Below, one piece after another: positions 1 through 13,600 of a DNA stretch of 64,000 nt. The first letter of the stretch is position 1. Every line of letters starts with the position of its first letter. The DNA lies in assembly GCA_037783415.1 (NCBI GenBank), contig JAZGTN010000025.1:4216001-4280000 (forward strand), in the 5' to 3' direction. This DNA is from Leptasterias polaris. Its lineage: Eukaryota > Echinodermata > Asteroidea > Forcipulatida > Asteriidae. A program made the position numbers and the translations under genes. The notes under the pieces are model-generated. The model saw only the letters and a program-made list of their open reading frames with translations. It did no database searches and had not been told where the DNA came from.

Positions 1-33
1 TTCTATCCCAGCCGGATCACGCCGGGAACACTA

Positions 34-1271
34 CCGTAATTTTCGGATTATAAACCGCCCGGCGTATAAACCGCAATGCTCCAAAATATGGAAAAAATAT
101 TTAGGTGTCAGCGTATAAACCGCGCGGGCGTATAAACCGCGGCCAAAATGTAAAAAAAAAATAACCTCAAAACACGGAAGTGAAGTTCGCAAAACTGCGT
201 ATGGTAAGCTTTGGCGATATTGCTTTTTTTCATTCACGATACATCGTAAAAAATATATCGCGATATTCGATGATATCGCGGTTAATTTGTGACGTGAGTT
301 GATGAGGGAACCCACTTCAGATTAAAAAATAGTGTTAAAACTGAAGTGCCGCGAATTGGTTATTGATGTAAGGAAATTTGATAAAGGCTGTAAGGCTCTC
401 CATTCTAGCCATGGTTTTATTCTTCATGTTACCCGAAGCACCACGAGCGCAATTGGCACAGGCTGATTGGCTGATTCCTGACCGGCCGCTTTCCGATTGG
501 CCGATCGCGTGAACAATTATGACGTATTGCTTCTCACAGCTTTCGGATTGGCCGATCGCGTGAATAATTATGACGTAGTGCTTCTCACAGCTTTCCGATT
601 GGCCGATCGCGTGAATAATTATGACGTAGTGCTTCTCGCAGCACTGCCATAGTATTCATCACCTCGATCCCGCAGATGTGCTTGCATGCTCCTAACGTGG
701 TAAACTTTATAGTTAGGGGGTGAAGGAATGAAAGGGAAATTCCCTTTGTGAGAAATCATGCACCTCGTGGTCGGAGGAACGTTTTTATACATGTACGTGC
801 GTGAGCAATACCGCACAGTTTTCGTTTGTTTGATGTTGGTCTGTATGAGACCGTCTGTTCGGAGATATATCAGCATATGGAGATCGCTGGGATAAATAGA
901 CAGGGGACCAGTCTAGTCTAACTCGAGTTTCGCTGATTGTTCATCTCTGAGGGGTGACTGAACTCTAACAATAGGGCGGTTGATAAACGTTTTATAAAGG
1001 CAACACGGAATACAAATGAGGCGGGATTTTCAACAGGCATTTTCAACAGGATTTTGTCACCACACAGGCATGTTTTGCAGAATTTTTTATCGTTTAAGAA
1101 CATTGTTTTTATTTAGAACATTTTACAAACGATCTTTCTTTATAAAAATGCTGTTTTTTCTCTTCCATATTTATACGTCGGCGTATAAGCCGCCCGGAGA
1201 ATAAACCGCAGGAGTTCAAAAAAAAGTCAAAATCAACGTATAAACCGCGGTTTATAATCCGAAAATTACGG
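34..1271. mobile_element. 1.24-kb TIR DNA transposon, non-autonomous
   Basis: A 25-bp perfect terminal inverted repeat beginning CCGTAATTTTCGG (34-58 and 1247-1271), with TA on both sides. The motif GTATAAACCGC recurs several times just inside both ends, as expected of transposase-binding subterminal repeats. No transposase frame is visible. It fills most of the PAN2 intron before the first exon in the window. Superfamily not assigned. Confidence 0.75.
488..640. repeat. 51-bp tandem repeat, 3 copies
   Basis: Units start at 488, 539 and 590, each opening with gctttc and containing attggccgatcgcgtgaa. Lies inside the 34-1271 transposon. Confidence 0.85.
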
Positions 1272-1539
1272 TATATGGATTGAGTTTTCAGTACTTACCT
1301 GAATGTGTTGGTTTTCCCTGGAATAATTCTCTGGGGTTTTCCTCCCACATCTCAAACTAAAAGTTCCTTGTCTTTTCAACATGGGGTTCTTTGCTGTTTT
1401 AGTGATATAGTTCACTTTCCTGGGAATCCTTAGCTTGGCAACAGAATACATAAATAAATAAATTAATTTTGAGTTTTCCCCAAACTTTTCAAAATATACT
1501 GATATTGAAATTCTGATTTCTTTCATTTTGTTCAACTAG

Positions 1540-1616
1540 GGTGTGTTCATATGTGGACAGACTCTGAAGAGGTCACATTTAACGCTTTTCCAAGAGAGAC
1601 AGAGTTTGCCCATCAG
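1540..1616 (+). CDS. PAN2: PAN2 window exon 1
   Basis: Acceptor AG at 1538-1539, donor gtaagt at 1617. Starts with the last two bases of a split codon and ends in phase 0. Encodes [15 protein letters not shown], the conserved end of the WD40 region. The upstream exon is not in the window. Confidence 0.9.
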
Positions 1617-4600
1617 GTAAGTCGTTTCCTTCAGTTTAGCTTTTTTTGTATTACTAAATGTATTATTCAGGATTCATAGAACTGACAAAATAGTCGGAAA
1701 CAGTGTTCATGTTTTGTGTGATCAACCCTACACATGAAATAACAAACCCTTTGGAAATTTTGGCTTAATTTGTTGTGTGACTCAGGAGAAAATAGTGAAA
1801 ACCATACACATTTTTCAGCATGTAAACACATTGTCCTTAATTTTGGTGATAACCACCAAAATCAGTCGTTCCGTTTCTTTAGGTTTTTTAGAAACAGTTT
1901 TCGCGAATATGTCTTCATCTCAGAGGGAAATAGTTCACAGGAAAAAAAAATGGTTCTAGTATGAACTTCACAATCAGTAAGCTTTCAGACCAAAATTAAA
2001 CAGTGATGTTTTTGTCTTTACCAATCCTGTAAAATGATTTGTCATTTTAGTTTTGATCTCGCAAGTTTGAAATCCGTTTTTTTTTTTAAACAGTCAAGGG
2101 GGTTTTCCCCTTTTTTCTTGTGGCTTTGATGATTGGTTGAGCTTAAACTTTCACAGGTTTGGTATTTCATGTATGTGTTTGGTCCAGAAAGTGTGGATAC
2201 TGTCAATGTTGGCGGCGTATTTAATTATTTTTTTTTAATCAGTCATCTAGGCTTCTATGAAAGCTAACACAACTTATAAAAAGTATTTCCATGCTACTAC
2301 CACAAATCTCTGTAAATTATTTTTTTCTGGTTTGATTTTTTTACAAAAGTATTTCTGCTTACTTTGTTTCACCCAGCCTGACGACCATCGTCCGATATCC
2401 ATCAGTAATGAGTTCGCCTCGTACTCTTCTGTCCCGATGCCATTCTGTGATGGAACGCTCCTCTCTGATTGGCCACAAGACTGCTGCCAACCCGTAATGA
2501 GGTAAGCAGACAATGAGGGCTCACTTCACCTAGATTTGTTTTCTGCGGGACTTCAAATGTGCTGAGTTTATAGTGCTTGTTTTACATAAGTGGACTGTGG
2601 GGCAAAACTAAACCGTGCTTTCAAACGTTTTTGATATAAAATGGTTAGATATGACAAACACTTCTACAAGGACAACTGAACATTGAGTGAGTTTTGAAAA
2701 CTTACAGGTATTTCAGGCTTGAATGGAGGTAATAGAAATACTCTAATTGCATTCTCGCGTGCGTACAGACACTAATGGTTGGCGAACGCCATTGAGATGT
2801 GCATTAAGCAGACGCGCAAACGCAAATGCGTCACGCGACCATTAACCCCATACAAACAGGCGCGATGTACTATCATTTTGCCAACCAAAATATTATTGCG
2901 CACGCGCAATTTACATATTTCGTGGGAAAGATCTGTTGCCTTCATGCTGCTGGCCATTGCGTTAGTGCCCCTTCACATGTTTCAGAGTCAAGTTCAATTT
3001 TCCTCGTAGAAGTCAGGCATTTCATTTCTCTGGATTTTGCCCAATTTCGGGATTTTCTCAAAACCCCTTGAGCCTTCAAATTTTCTTGAAAGAATTACCA
3101 TAGGCAACTTTAGTCGACTGCACCTCTTCCTTACCATTGGCGACTTTAGTCGACCAAGCTTACACACAAAAAAGCACTCAAGCATGAGCACAAAGGCCAT
3201 TTGTAATAAAGCTGCAGTTTTGTCCTTGTTCTCCCTCCATACCCAAGCTTACCATCATTGGAAAGGGAAGGATCGGATCTTTCCAATGATGGTCAAATAA
3301 AATAAGGTTGCTATTTTGCAATCTCTTCAAACTGGAGTTGAAAGATCTGAAATGCCAAACACCTACGGAGCGCCATATGGTTGTGTACAAAAAAGTGTTT
3401 GAGATTACAGATCACACCGAGGAAAGAAAGACAAAGAACTTTGACATTTATTGACCGATCTCAATGATTTTTTGATTCTATGAAAGGGAATTTAATAATG
3501 AGAACTTGTTTATAACTTATTTTGCTGTAAAACAGTATCTTCAAGGAGACAATGGAGTTTGTAAAATGACCTTTGAACGAAAGCTTTCTGTTGTGTAAGA
3601 ATGTGTGCTTCACGCTTGAGTGGTCAAACAATGCGGTTATCAGCAGTTGTTTATGTCCAAACAATTCGGTAACGAAAGGGTTAAAGCAGTCATGAAAGGG
3701 AGAAAGAAATAGTCCACATTATGTCCAAACATGTAGTTTTATATTTCTAGTGATGCACAGAGTCTGTAAACCTCCTGAATTGTAACATCTGGGAGGTCCC
3801 ATGTGTAGATTAATGGAAACTCCCTATCTTCTTGAAAGATATCCAGCCTGATATTATGAAGTTTTTCTTCATCCAGTAACCACTTTCCCCAAAAGATTTG
3901 TACAATAGTTTCATGACATATTTCTTGCAGACAAGCTCCAGCAGTTGACCCTGAAATCTTACGCTCCATGAAGGTAGTGCAGTTCATCGGCTACGCCCCG
4001 AACCCCGGCACCAAGAAACGCAATCAGGTCATGTACAAGGAGGTCAAACCCGGGAAGCGCCAGGGGAAGAGCAAAGTACCTGAATCACCTCTAGGGAGAG
4101 GTGAGATATTCGCTCTGTTCATGTCCTTCCGGGGGTACATGGGGGTACTGTTGGATATTCTTTGTACTTTGTGTGTGTAGGTCCAGTCCCGAAGGAGTGG
4201 GTTAAATCTGATTAGAAAAGGAGCAAAAGGAAGAACACATCAGTATAGACCATGTGACCTGTGACATCACATGTTTACAAAAGAGCCACAGAGCCTGGAC
4301 TTCTTGCAGGCACATTTGTACACAGATCAATGGAAGAAAACAACAAATCTTATGTTTTATGGAGATTGCACCGTCTGATTTTTCTCAACTTTTGATATGA
4401 AGAAAGGGGGACATCTCAAAAGCTGCACAGCTGTTGCTTTTGTAAACTTTGAATTTATGTGAAAATTCTGACACAAAATGTAAATTTTCCCATATAGCCT
4501 GTGTAGTATCTTGCCCCTCAGGAAATGCATTATAATGTACAAGGTCACCACTCTGTAAACAAAGGTAACATGGTCTATACCAGTATGTGTTGGCTGAAGA

Positions 4601-7600
4601 AAGTGAACTTGGTGTTTATTCTCTCACTGCTCGCATAAGAATGAGCAGCAAGGAGAACCACTGGGTTGGAGTTGCATTTCCTACTGGGTGCCTTACCCAA
4701 TCAGAAGGCGGTGACCATGGTACTTTAGATCACACCCAGCCAATCAGCTATGTAGGCTACTAGATGCCACATGGACAGTATTAGAGGGTTTCCACATGTC
4801 CACTCTTTCTAGGAAATGGGAACTTGTATTTTTTTTGTGGGGGTGATATTTACTTACTCTTTTCGTAATCTCTTGGAGGGGCACTACATGTGTCTAAAAG
4901 AAGGGCATAGAGCCTTATGCCCCTTCTTCAGAGCACACTATGAGTTGTGTCCAAGTAAACAACCCGTGCAGTCGAATGGTTTCAATTGCTTGGTCAACCC
5001 GCTGGAAAATGTTGCCAATAAAGAAATGTTGTATATTTGGTTTGCGGTAACACCATGTGTATATCCACTTGCCTAGGTAGATTTTGTTGTTGTCTTGCTA
5101 TTTATTCAACTGCCGCGGAGTAGATTATTCAGAATTCGGGAGACTTCGGGAGACTTCTCAGTTCTGAAAAGAACTGTCCTGCTTATTAACTACTACCTGG
5201 GCTGGAGGTAAGGAGGTAAGGAGGTAAGGACTACTACTTTCGCTATGTGGATCGAGGGGACTTCTCGTTAATAACTACACTGCCGCGGAGTGAGTTCTTA
5301 ATAGGTCTCAACGTTTCGACTAGCTTGCTCTAGTCATCGTGCAATGCCTCAAATCCAATAAAGAAATCTTGATCACCAAAATGTTCCTTTTTTTTCCCCC
5401 GCCCGATCACAGATGCAGACACACACTTGTACATGGTACCAAAGTACTACCGCAAAGTTGAAATCAAATACTCCAAGCTGGGTGTGGATGACTTTGATTT
5501 TAGACACTACAACCAGACAAACTTTGCTGGTCTGGAACCCCACATCCCCAATGCATATTGCAACTCCATGCTACAGGTAGGTAACTTAGGCTGTGTCTGA
5601 CTAAAAAGTTTGATTTGAATAGCGTCTGGTACAATGACTTGCTTAGTCACAAGTTACTGCTTAAACTTGAATTTCTCAGACTATAGAGTTTGGGGCAAGC
5701 TTTTGTATAGCAACCTCCAGATGAGTGAACCCTGGTACCATTGTGAGATACACATTCATTTAGAATTGTTTTTGGCTATTTGCTGTCTCTTAAAGGTGCT
5801 GTATACGTTTGGTAATTGGAGCCCACTGTTTGTTTCAAACCTATATAATTGTAGGTATATACAATCAAACTAACCTGTGAAAATTTCACTTCAAAAGGTG
5901 GTCGCGTTTTTGAGATATCACCGAAAAACCGGAGCAAATATTTCAAAGCAGGAAGAATATTCCCCATAGGAATACACAATCTGAGAAGCGTTACGGCCGT
6001 AACGCTTCTCAGATTCAAATTTGTGGGGATAAAAAAAAGTGATATATTTTTCCATAACCGCAGTACTTCGAAGTGAAAAGTTTCTCAAAATGCATTATAC
6101 TATCCAAAGCTGCTGTACTTCTTACCAAGTAAGCGTTTATTGCCATTAATTTTCAGAGTCATTACCAAACGTATACAGACCTTTAAGTAAAAGATGGCCT
6201 CAAAGCTTGCCCCGATAGCGATCGCGGCCGCATTAAATCAAGCAAATTATCAAGACTCGTCAAACCATTTTACGAATATGTCTTTGGGATTTTACCACTG
6301 TACACTCATTTATTGTAAAAGGAAACATTTTGTGACTCGCCCGGCGGACTAGCGAAGGAAGGGTTTTGACTCATCTGCTGCTGTTTTAACTCGCATTTGG
6401 CGACCACTAAATTTGAACTCTGCAGTGTCTGTAATCATTTTCACCAAGTAGGTATGGATTATTATTATTTTTTTTCAATGACAAACATTTATATTTTCTT
6501 CTTTTATTGTGTTTCTTTTTCATACTTGCAGTTGCTGTACTTTATTGAGCCATTGAGGTGTGTACTAGAGAGCCATCTGTGTACGAAGGAATTCTGTCTG
6601 GCGTGTGAGCTTGGATTGCTCTTCTACATGCTGGATCAGTCAAAGGGACAAACATGCCAGGTATGTGAGGGCGCTAGACATGATGAGATCAAAGTGCACT
6701 GAAGAGGTTTTAAACTAGTTGTTTAAACACATGGAGGCCTGGTTCTTGATAATTTTACCGAGACAAAGTTGAGGTAAAATTATCAAGAACAAGGCACCTT
6801 TGTTTCATGCAAAAGAGCGACAACAGGTTCTGGAAAATATGCCTTATAAAATCCTTTTCCTGGGTTTATTGTGATACCCCAGAATCCAGACTTTATCCTG
6901 TTGTTGTGGTCTACAAGAATGGACAGGCTGTCACCATCGTTAGTTACTATATTCGGCTCAATAGGAGGTAAGGCTGAGCGTTCCGAGAATCCCGCTTACC
7001 ATGGCAGATTTTCGGCCATGGCTCACAGCCGTGGTTCTGCAAACCACAATGAGTGCCTTCTCAATTTTCCTCTTACGGCAACATCAAATCCTGGAACTAA
7101 TTTTGAGAACCTTGCCTTTCTTATTTTAACCCTAACTCCCAAAGCGTTTTTACTAGAATCCATCCCTAACCCAACACATTCCAACAGCTTATACTACCAT
7201 GAGATGGGAACTGTACCCAATCTGAGGGGGACGATACACAACCTAACAAACTCCAACAGCCCTTTTTGGTTTGATTTTGTTGGAGTGTGTACACTTGGCA
7301 TGTGCAAAATTTGATCAGTGAAATCACACAGTACCCAACATAACATAATCCAACAACTATCTCATTAGACCATGGAGGAAAGAGCATTGCCAGACATGTA
7401 CATTTCACACATCCACCATACCCACTCAATCAAATTCAAACACCATTACTTGTCAGCAAGGATACACAATCCCACAGAATCAAACACCCAATCCTAACTT
7501 CACTGTACTTAACCTAACAAAATTAAACACTTTGCCCTGTTTGAATTTGTAGGGTTAGGGATTGTTAGGGTTAAGTCAGGGTTTCATTTGGGCAGTTATA

Positions 7601-10600
7601 TTTTCAAAGAAAAACAATTACTGAAAACGCTAAAAAAATATCTGAAAAATAATAGTTGCAGGCTGCCACGAAGTAGTTAAAAAGTCACTTAATTTTGGCT
7701 TGAAAACCGAAGTATAATGTATCATTTTTGTTTTCAGGGAAGCAACTTCCTGCGAGCATTCCGTACCATTCCAGAGGCGTCTGCTCTAGGGCTGCTACTT
7801 GGGGATGCTGAAGAATCTGCTGGGAAGGCCAACTTCCCTCGTCTGATCCAGAGCTGGAATCGCTTTGTGCTACAGCAACTCATTCAGGTACATAATAATT
7901 TAATAATAATATTAATAGTTTTTAGATTTTTATTGCACCTCTTTAAAAAAATGATCAAAATTGCATAACACGTTTTGAAATGCACAGAATGGATGAATAA
8001 GGTAAAGAAACAAGGCTGATCACTGGTCCAGTGCCCAAATCACAGTAAAGGGGATACATCAACGAGAACTTAAAGTTACTTACATGTATTACATAGGTTA
8101 TCCCTAATGCAATTGGTAATGTTTTGATCTTTTCTGGGGGCAGACGCCTCTAAACCTACCTACATATATGTGAAAAATCTAAACTAAGGTGGCCACAGAA
8201 CAAAAACAAACAAAATTCAAAAAAGGCACAGAAGAACAATCCCTTTGATAAAACTCTAAAGAGGGCAGTTTTTCTTTCATGGTTTCATCTATTGGAGTAA
8301 AAACAAAATTGTTTGACTGCTTGCATTTTTCGGGGAAAATTTGTAAACTTTTGCCTTGCAGGAAAACATATTGCACTAGTGTTAGGGATAGCAGTCAATA
8401 TTCGATAGACTGTTTAGCAGGTTTAACAGTATGCAGTCCGTAGTAAGTTATAACTGCCCTGGACAGTCAATAGTTGTATCCATTTGCTCTGGAGGGAAAT
8501 AATATTGCTCTATTTCCTGTGCAGTCAGTCAGTATTTAAAATCTTCTGGGGAAATATTTGCTGGGATAATTTAATAGCTGGTGTCATTTCATCGCTATTG
8601 CCCTGCACGACACTAATGCCTTATTAGGCTGTCTTTCTGTTTCCACAGTTGCCCTCAAATACACCAATGGCTTTAATTAAGTGGTTGTTACTTGCCCTAC
8701 AGGACACTTATGCCTTCAAATCAGTCAGTCTTCTGATGCTATTAATTTCAAAGACCTTAATGCCTTTATTAAAGCAGTCAATAATACTTCACTATTGCCC
8801 TACAGGACACTAATGCCTTCAAAGCAGTCGATCTTCTTTCACTATTACCCTCAAAGACACTAATGCCTTTAATAAAGTAGTCAATGTTACTTCACTATTG
8901 CCCTGCAGGACACCATCGAGACAGATTCCAGATCAGGAACAGAGAGGATTAAACAGATGTTTGAGTCCGAGGTCCAGACAGAGGTCAAATGTCGGTGCGG
9001 AAAGGAAACCGAGAGGAAATCAACGAGTCTGTTAGTCACCCTGACATACCCAGAGTTTCTTCCACCAAGTAAGTGCATTCTTATATAGGATTTGAGGCAT
9101 TGCATGGTGAGGTATCAATGTAAATTTGGTTTGCGGTAACACTGTGTATATCTACTTGCTAGGTAGATTTTGTTCTTTGAGAACTTGTCTTGCTATTTAT
9201 TCTACTGCTGCGGAGTAGATTATTCGGAATTCGGGAGACTTCGGGAGTCTTCGGGAGACTTCTCAGTTCTGAAAAGAACTGTCCTGCGTATTAACTACTA
9301 CCTGGGCGGGAGGTAGGAAATCGACCGGGACTACTTCTTTCGCTTGTGGATCGAGGGGACTTCTCGTTATTAACTACACGAGTTCTTAATTGGTCTCAAC
9401 GTTTCGACTAGCTTGCTCTAAAATGCAGTTAAGATGAATCTGAGCTCTTTGTAAAATAGTCCCCTGGTCTGATATTTGTGATAACTATTAAGAAAACAGA
9501 AACTATTTTATTTGACTTGATGGCGTGTCGTGGCCGAGCGGATAAGAGCACCGGACTCAAGCTCTGGTGGGTTCGAGTCTCGGTCGTGACACTTGTGTCC
9601 TTAAGCAAGACACTTAACCATTACTGCTTCGTCCTTCGGATGGGACATAAAGCCGTTGGTCCCGTGTGTTGTGTAATGCACGTAAGAGAACCCAGTGCAC
9701 TTATTGTAAAGAGAAGGGGTTTGCCCCGGTGTTCCTGGTTTGATTGGCTGCATATTGCGCCACAGCACCTTGTAAAACCATTGCATTGTGCTATGTAAAA
9801 GGAATAGGTCTCATACTTCATAGCTCCACATACCTTGCAGGAAAATATTGACTGTTGAAGCGTCTTGAGTGTCACTGAGTGACAGATATGCGCGCTATAT
9901 AAGAAGCCGTTATTGTTATTATTATGATATTTCTTGATTTTGTTGTTTAGCTGCTGCAAAGCCTGCCAAGGAAGTGTCATTTGCCTCTGTCCTACAGAAT
10001 AGTATGCTGCTAGATCAGACCATGCAGGCCTGGTGTGATGATTGCAACAGATACCAACCTACGGTAAGTCAGTCTGACAACATTTCATAAAGCTAGTAAG
10101 CACAAAAACTTGCTAAGCATAGACAGATCGCGCTGAGCAGAAAAGGGTTAACAGCAAAACTACAATGTGCGGTGTATTGTTGCTGAGCAGCCTGACAAAA
10201 TTTCATAGAGCTAGTAAGCACAAAAACTCGCTAAGCACAGACAAAAGACAAATTGCGAATAGCAGAAATGGGTTTACAGCCAAACTACAGTGTGTGGTGT
10301 AAGGTGGCTGAGCATTCTACCAAGATTTAAATTGGTAGATTTAAATTGCTGATTTAAATTTGATGGTACTTTTTTGAACAGTCTGTTTGTAAACATACTT
10401 GTGTACTCCACCCAAAAATCTCAAAAAACTCTGAGAGAGATCTAGCCAAATAACATGGAAAATATCAACTTATCCTTGGTTCGGATTCTTTGAATAAAAA
10501 AACCCAAATGCAAATACATTTATGATCGCTCCTTTAAGAATTCCCACAGGAATTGTAAGCTCCTGGTTGAAATCAATCATGTCTTGGACAGGGGGCTTTC

Positions 10601-13600
10601 ACATGGCCTGGCAAGTTTCTCATTTAAAACTACCTCCCATTGAAAACATCCAAAGACCTATAAAAAATTAAGAACAAATCTTGCAGCTTAGCCTCGGCTC
10701 TTCTCGACTACGGGTTGAATATTTATGTATGTGTTGAGCATTAAAGCAGCTCCTTGCAGAAGTTTTTAACATGCACGCTTAAGTTTCAAACTATCATATG
10801 CAAGTTTCAAACTTGCCAGAGCCAACTTTGTGACCTACCAACTTAAATTGGGCCATGAAATTGTTCGTGCTTCATGCAATAATCTGATAGCGCCCTCTTT
10901 TGACTTAATAAAGTCAGGTTGTGTTTACACTTGGCTAATCTTGTTTATATCAGACATTTTAAACAAGGCCGTCTGATGTTCTCTCGGCCAATCAGAATGG
11001 ATAAGTTGTTTCAGGTATTTATGAATAAAAATTACAAGGCGCTGTTGCATAGATAGGAAACTGATAATCTATAAATATTATTTCTACTTCCATTTTTTGT
11101 TATACCCAGTCTCAAAAGAGGACCTACACACGCTTGCCAGATGTCTTATCCATCAACTGTCACTTGGAGTCCAACTCTGACATGGTCTTCTGGAAGATAC
11201 AAGAAAAGGTAAAAACAAATAATTCATGTCTAAAACTTTCCAAGAAACTAAGGAAACCACATAAATATTCCCTGAAAACAGCGGGCGGCCTTAGTGGGAG
11301 GCATTAACGTTAATTCTATCTGGCGCACCGAATGTAAATTGCTTTTCTTTACAATTTACGTTACAAACACTTGAACACATGAAGAAACGAAAACAAAAGC
11401 ACATTGAGTGATTCAACTACATAGAAGATGTATAATGGGCCAGAAACCGTTTGCTAGGGTGATAATTTTAATTTGTTTTTGTTAAGAAATACTTAATTTA
11501 AATCAATAATTTCTCAGTTTCAGAAGTTTTTGCGTCTTCAGTATGCGCTGGGTATCTCAGGATTTATGTAGAGGATTTTAGGGGGGGGGGGATACTTCTG
11601 TACAAGAGGAAAATAGTGTGTTAAAGTATTGGAACATTGGGGGGGACCCTCTGCCCCATATCATGTATGGTATACCGTTTCTGTTTGTTCAAATTTATTT
11701 ATACGAAATTTATATCGATGTATTCAATTCAAGATTATTCTATTGACATTCAAGGCCCTTCATGACCTCGCTCCAAAGTACATCAATGATATGTTGCATG
11801 TTAAAGACCATTCTAACTATTCGCTGCGTTCCAATAACAGGTTACTCATTACCCAAAAGGTAAAATGTAAAAATCCACTGGGGACAAGTCATTTATTCAA
11901 GCTGCACCGACACTGTGGAATGGTTTACCCTCTCACATTCAATCGATACAGTCTCTTTCTGTTTTTAAGACTAAGTTAAAGACCTTTCTTTTTAAACAAG
12001 CTTTTGGCTAATTTGTTTTTTGTGTGTGTAACATTGTTATTTTTACTCTTTGCTGTTTTACTCCATTGTGCTGACTTTTTATGATATTGTAGTTTTTTGT
12101 AATGCGCTTTTGAACATTTGATGGTGAAATGCGCACAATAAATGTGGTTTTATTATTATTATTTGTGAATATCTGTTTTCAGCTTGCCTTAGCTAGGGAG
12201 TCAGAAACCCATAAGCAGCAGTTAGAAACAAACCTCGCCAGCATTAAGATTTGTCGTTATGGTCAGGCGTGCACCAGACAGGGGTGTAAATTCAGGCATA
12301 TGGACGAGCGAGATGCTTCAAACCCGTAAGTGTACTCTTCCTGTTAAACAGTGATGATGACAAAATTTCGGTTCAAGAAATATTGGTACAATATGAATAG
12401 TATGGGAGTTGAGGCAATACAAGGTGAGGTTTCAATGTATGGTTAGTCTGCGGTTTTTTCAATTTTCCAAGAAACTCGGCAAACCACATAAATATTTTGG
12501 GTTTACAAATTTTCAAAATTTTTCTTCAAAGAAAATTGTAATTGGAGATACGTTTCCCCTGATGTTATACCCCAGCTTTGCACCTCTATCATGCTACCAT
12601 TTTTGTCATGTATCCTGTGTTTGCAATAACATTAGTAAATGAGATTCTCATTGTGTCAAAACGGGACCAGCCTATTTGGTCTTCCCAGTTTCTCATTTGG
12701 TTCTCGATATTGGGCAAGGAGTATTGGTACAATATGAATAGTGTGGGATAAGAGGCAGTGCATGGTGAGGTTTCAATGTATGTTTAGTCTGCAGTTAAAC
12801 ACAATATGTATATATCTACTTTGCTGTGTAGATTTGGTCTTTGAGAACTTGTCTTGCTATTTATTCCTTGCAAAATGAGAAAGTCCTTGCCCTCCCAAAG
12901 ATGCAATTTCAGGCCTGCATGGTGTTACTGCAAACTAAATTTGTTATTATTATTATTATTTATTCGACCTCAACAGTACAAGAACAGAAAATACAATACA
13001 AGGCAATAACGGAGGGGAAAAAAACCCCAAAACAGAAACGACAAAGTAAAAAAAAAATAATGAAATATAAATGGAAAAAACCCACAAAAAACCCCCAAAA
13101 TTGTGATGATGTAGAGAGAACAATGAAAAATGAGTCTTTGAGGGGAGCATGCAAGTATAAGAAGTTAATCTGGGGAAGAACACAAGAAAACTACTCGACA
13201 AAAGGACCAAACAATACTATGCGGGTCAGGGACATCTAAATTACTGATGCTCGGAAGCATGTTGTCCCACACGTAGTAAAACAGGAAAACTGGAGAAAAT
13301 AAACTTGACAATAAGAGGGAGAGGAAGAAGATCAAGTTCCCACACATGCATGCTCTCGGGTCAAACCGGAGGGATTAAATAAAAACAATTTACATTGTAT
13401 ATTTGGTTTGCGGTAACACCATGTGTATATCTACTTGCTAGGTAGAGTTTGTTCTTTGAGAACTTGTCTTGCTATTTATTCTACTGCCGCGGAGTAGATT
13501 ATTCAGAATTTTAGAGCAAGCTAGTCAAAACATTGAGACCTAATAAGAACTCGCTCCGTGGCAGTGTAGTTAATAACGAGATATCCCCTTGATCCACAAA

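Noticed and set aside
7166..7429. 87-codon frame, with counterpart at 14423-14659
   Set aside because: Both lie in the inverted copies of the CCCTAAC MITE, which has no coding function that I can see.
9478..9980. Frames of 106 and 119 codons on either strand
   Set aside because: They lie within the tRNA-Leu-derived SINE and show no protein family.
12841..13239. 132-codon Lys-rich frame
   Set aside because: Low-complexity A-rich intron sequence between PAN2 exons 10 and 11.
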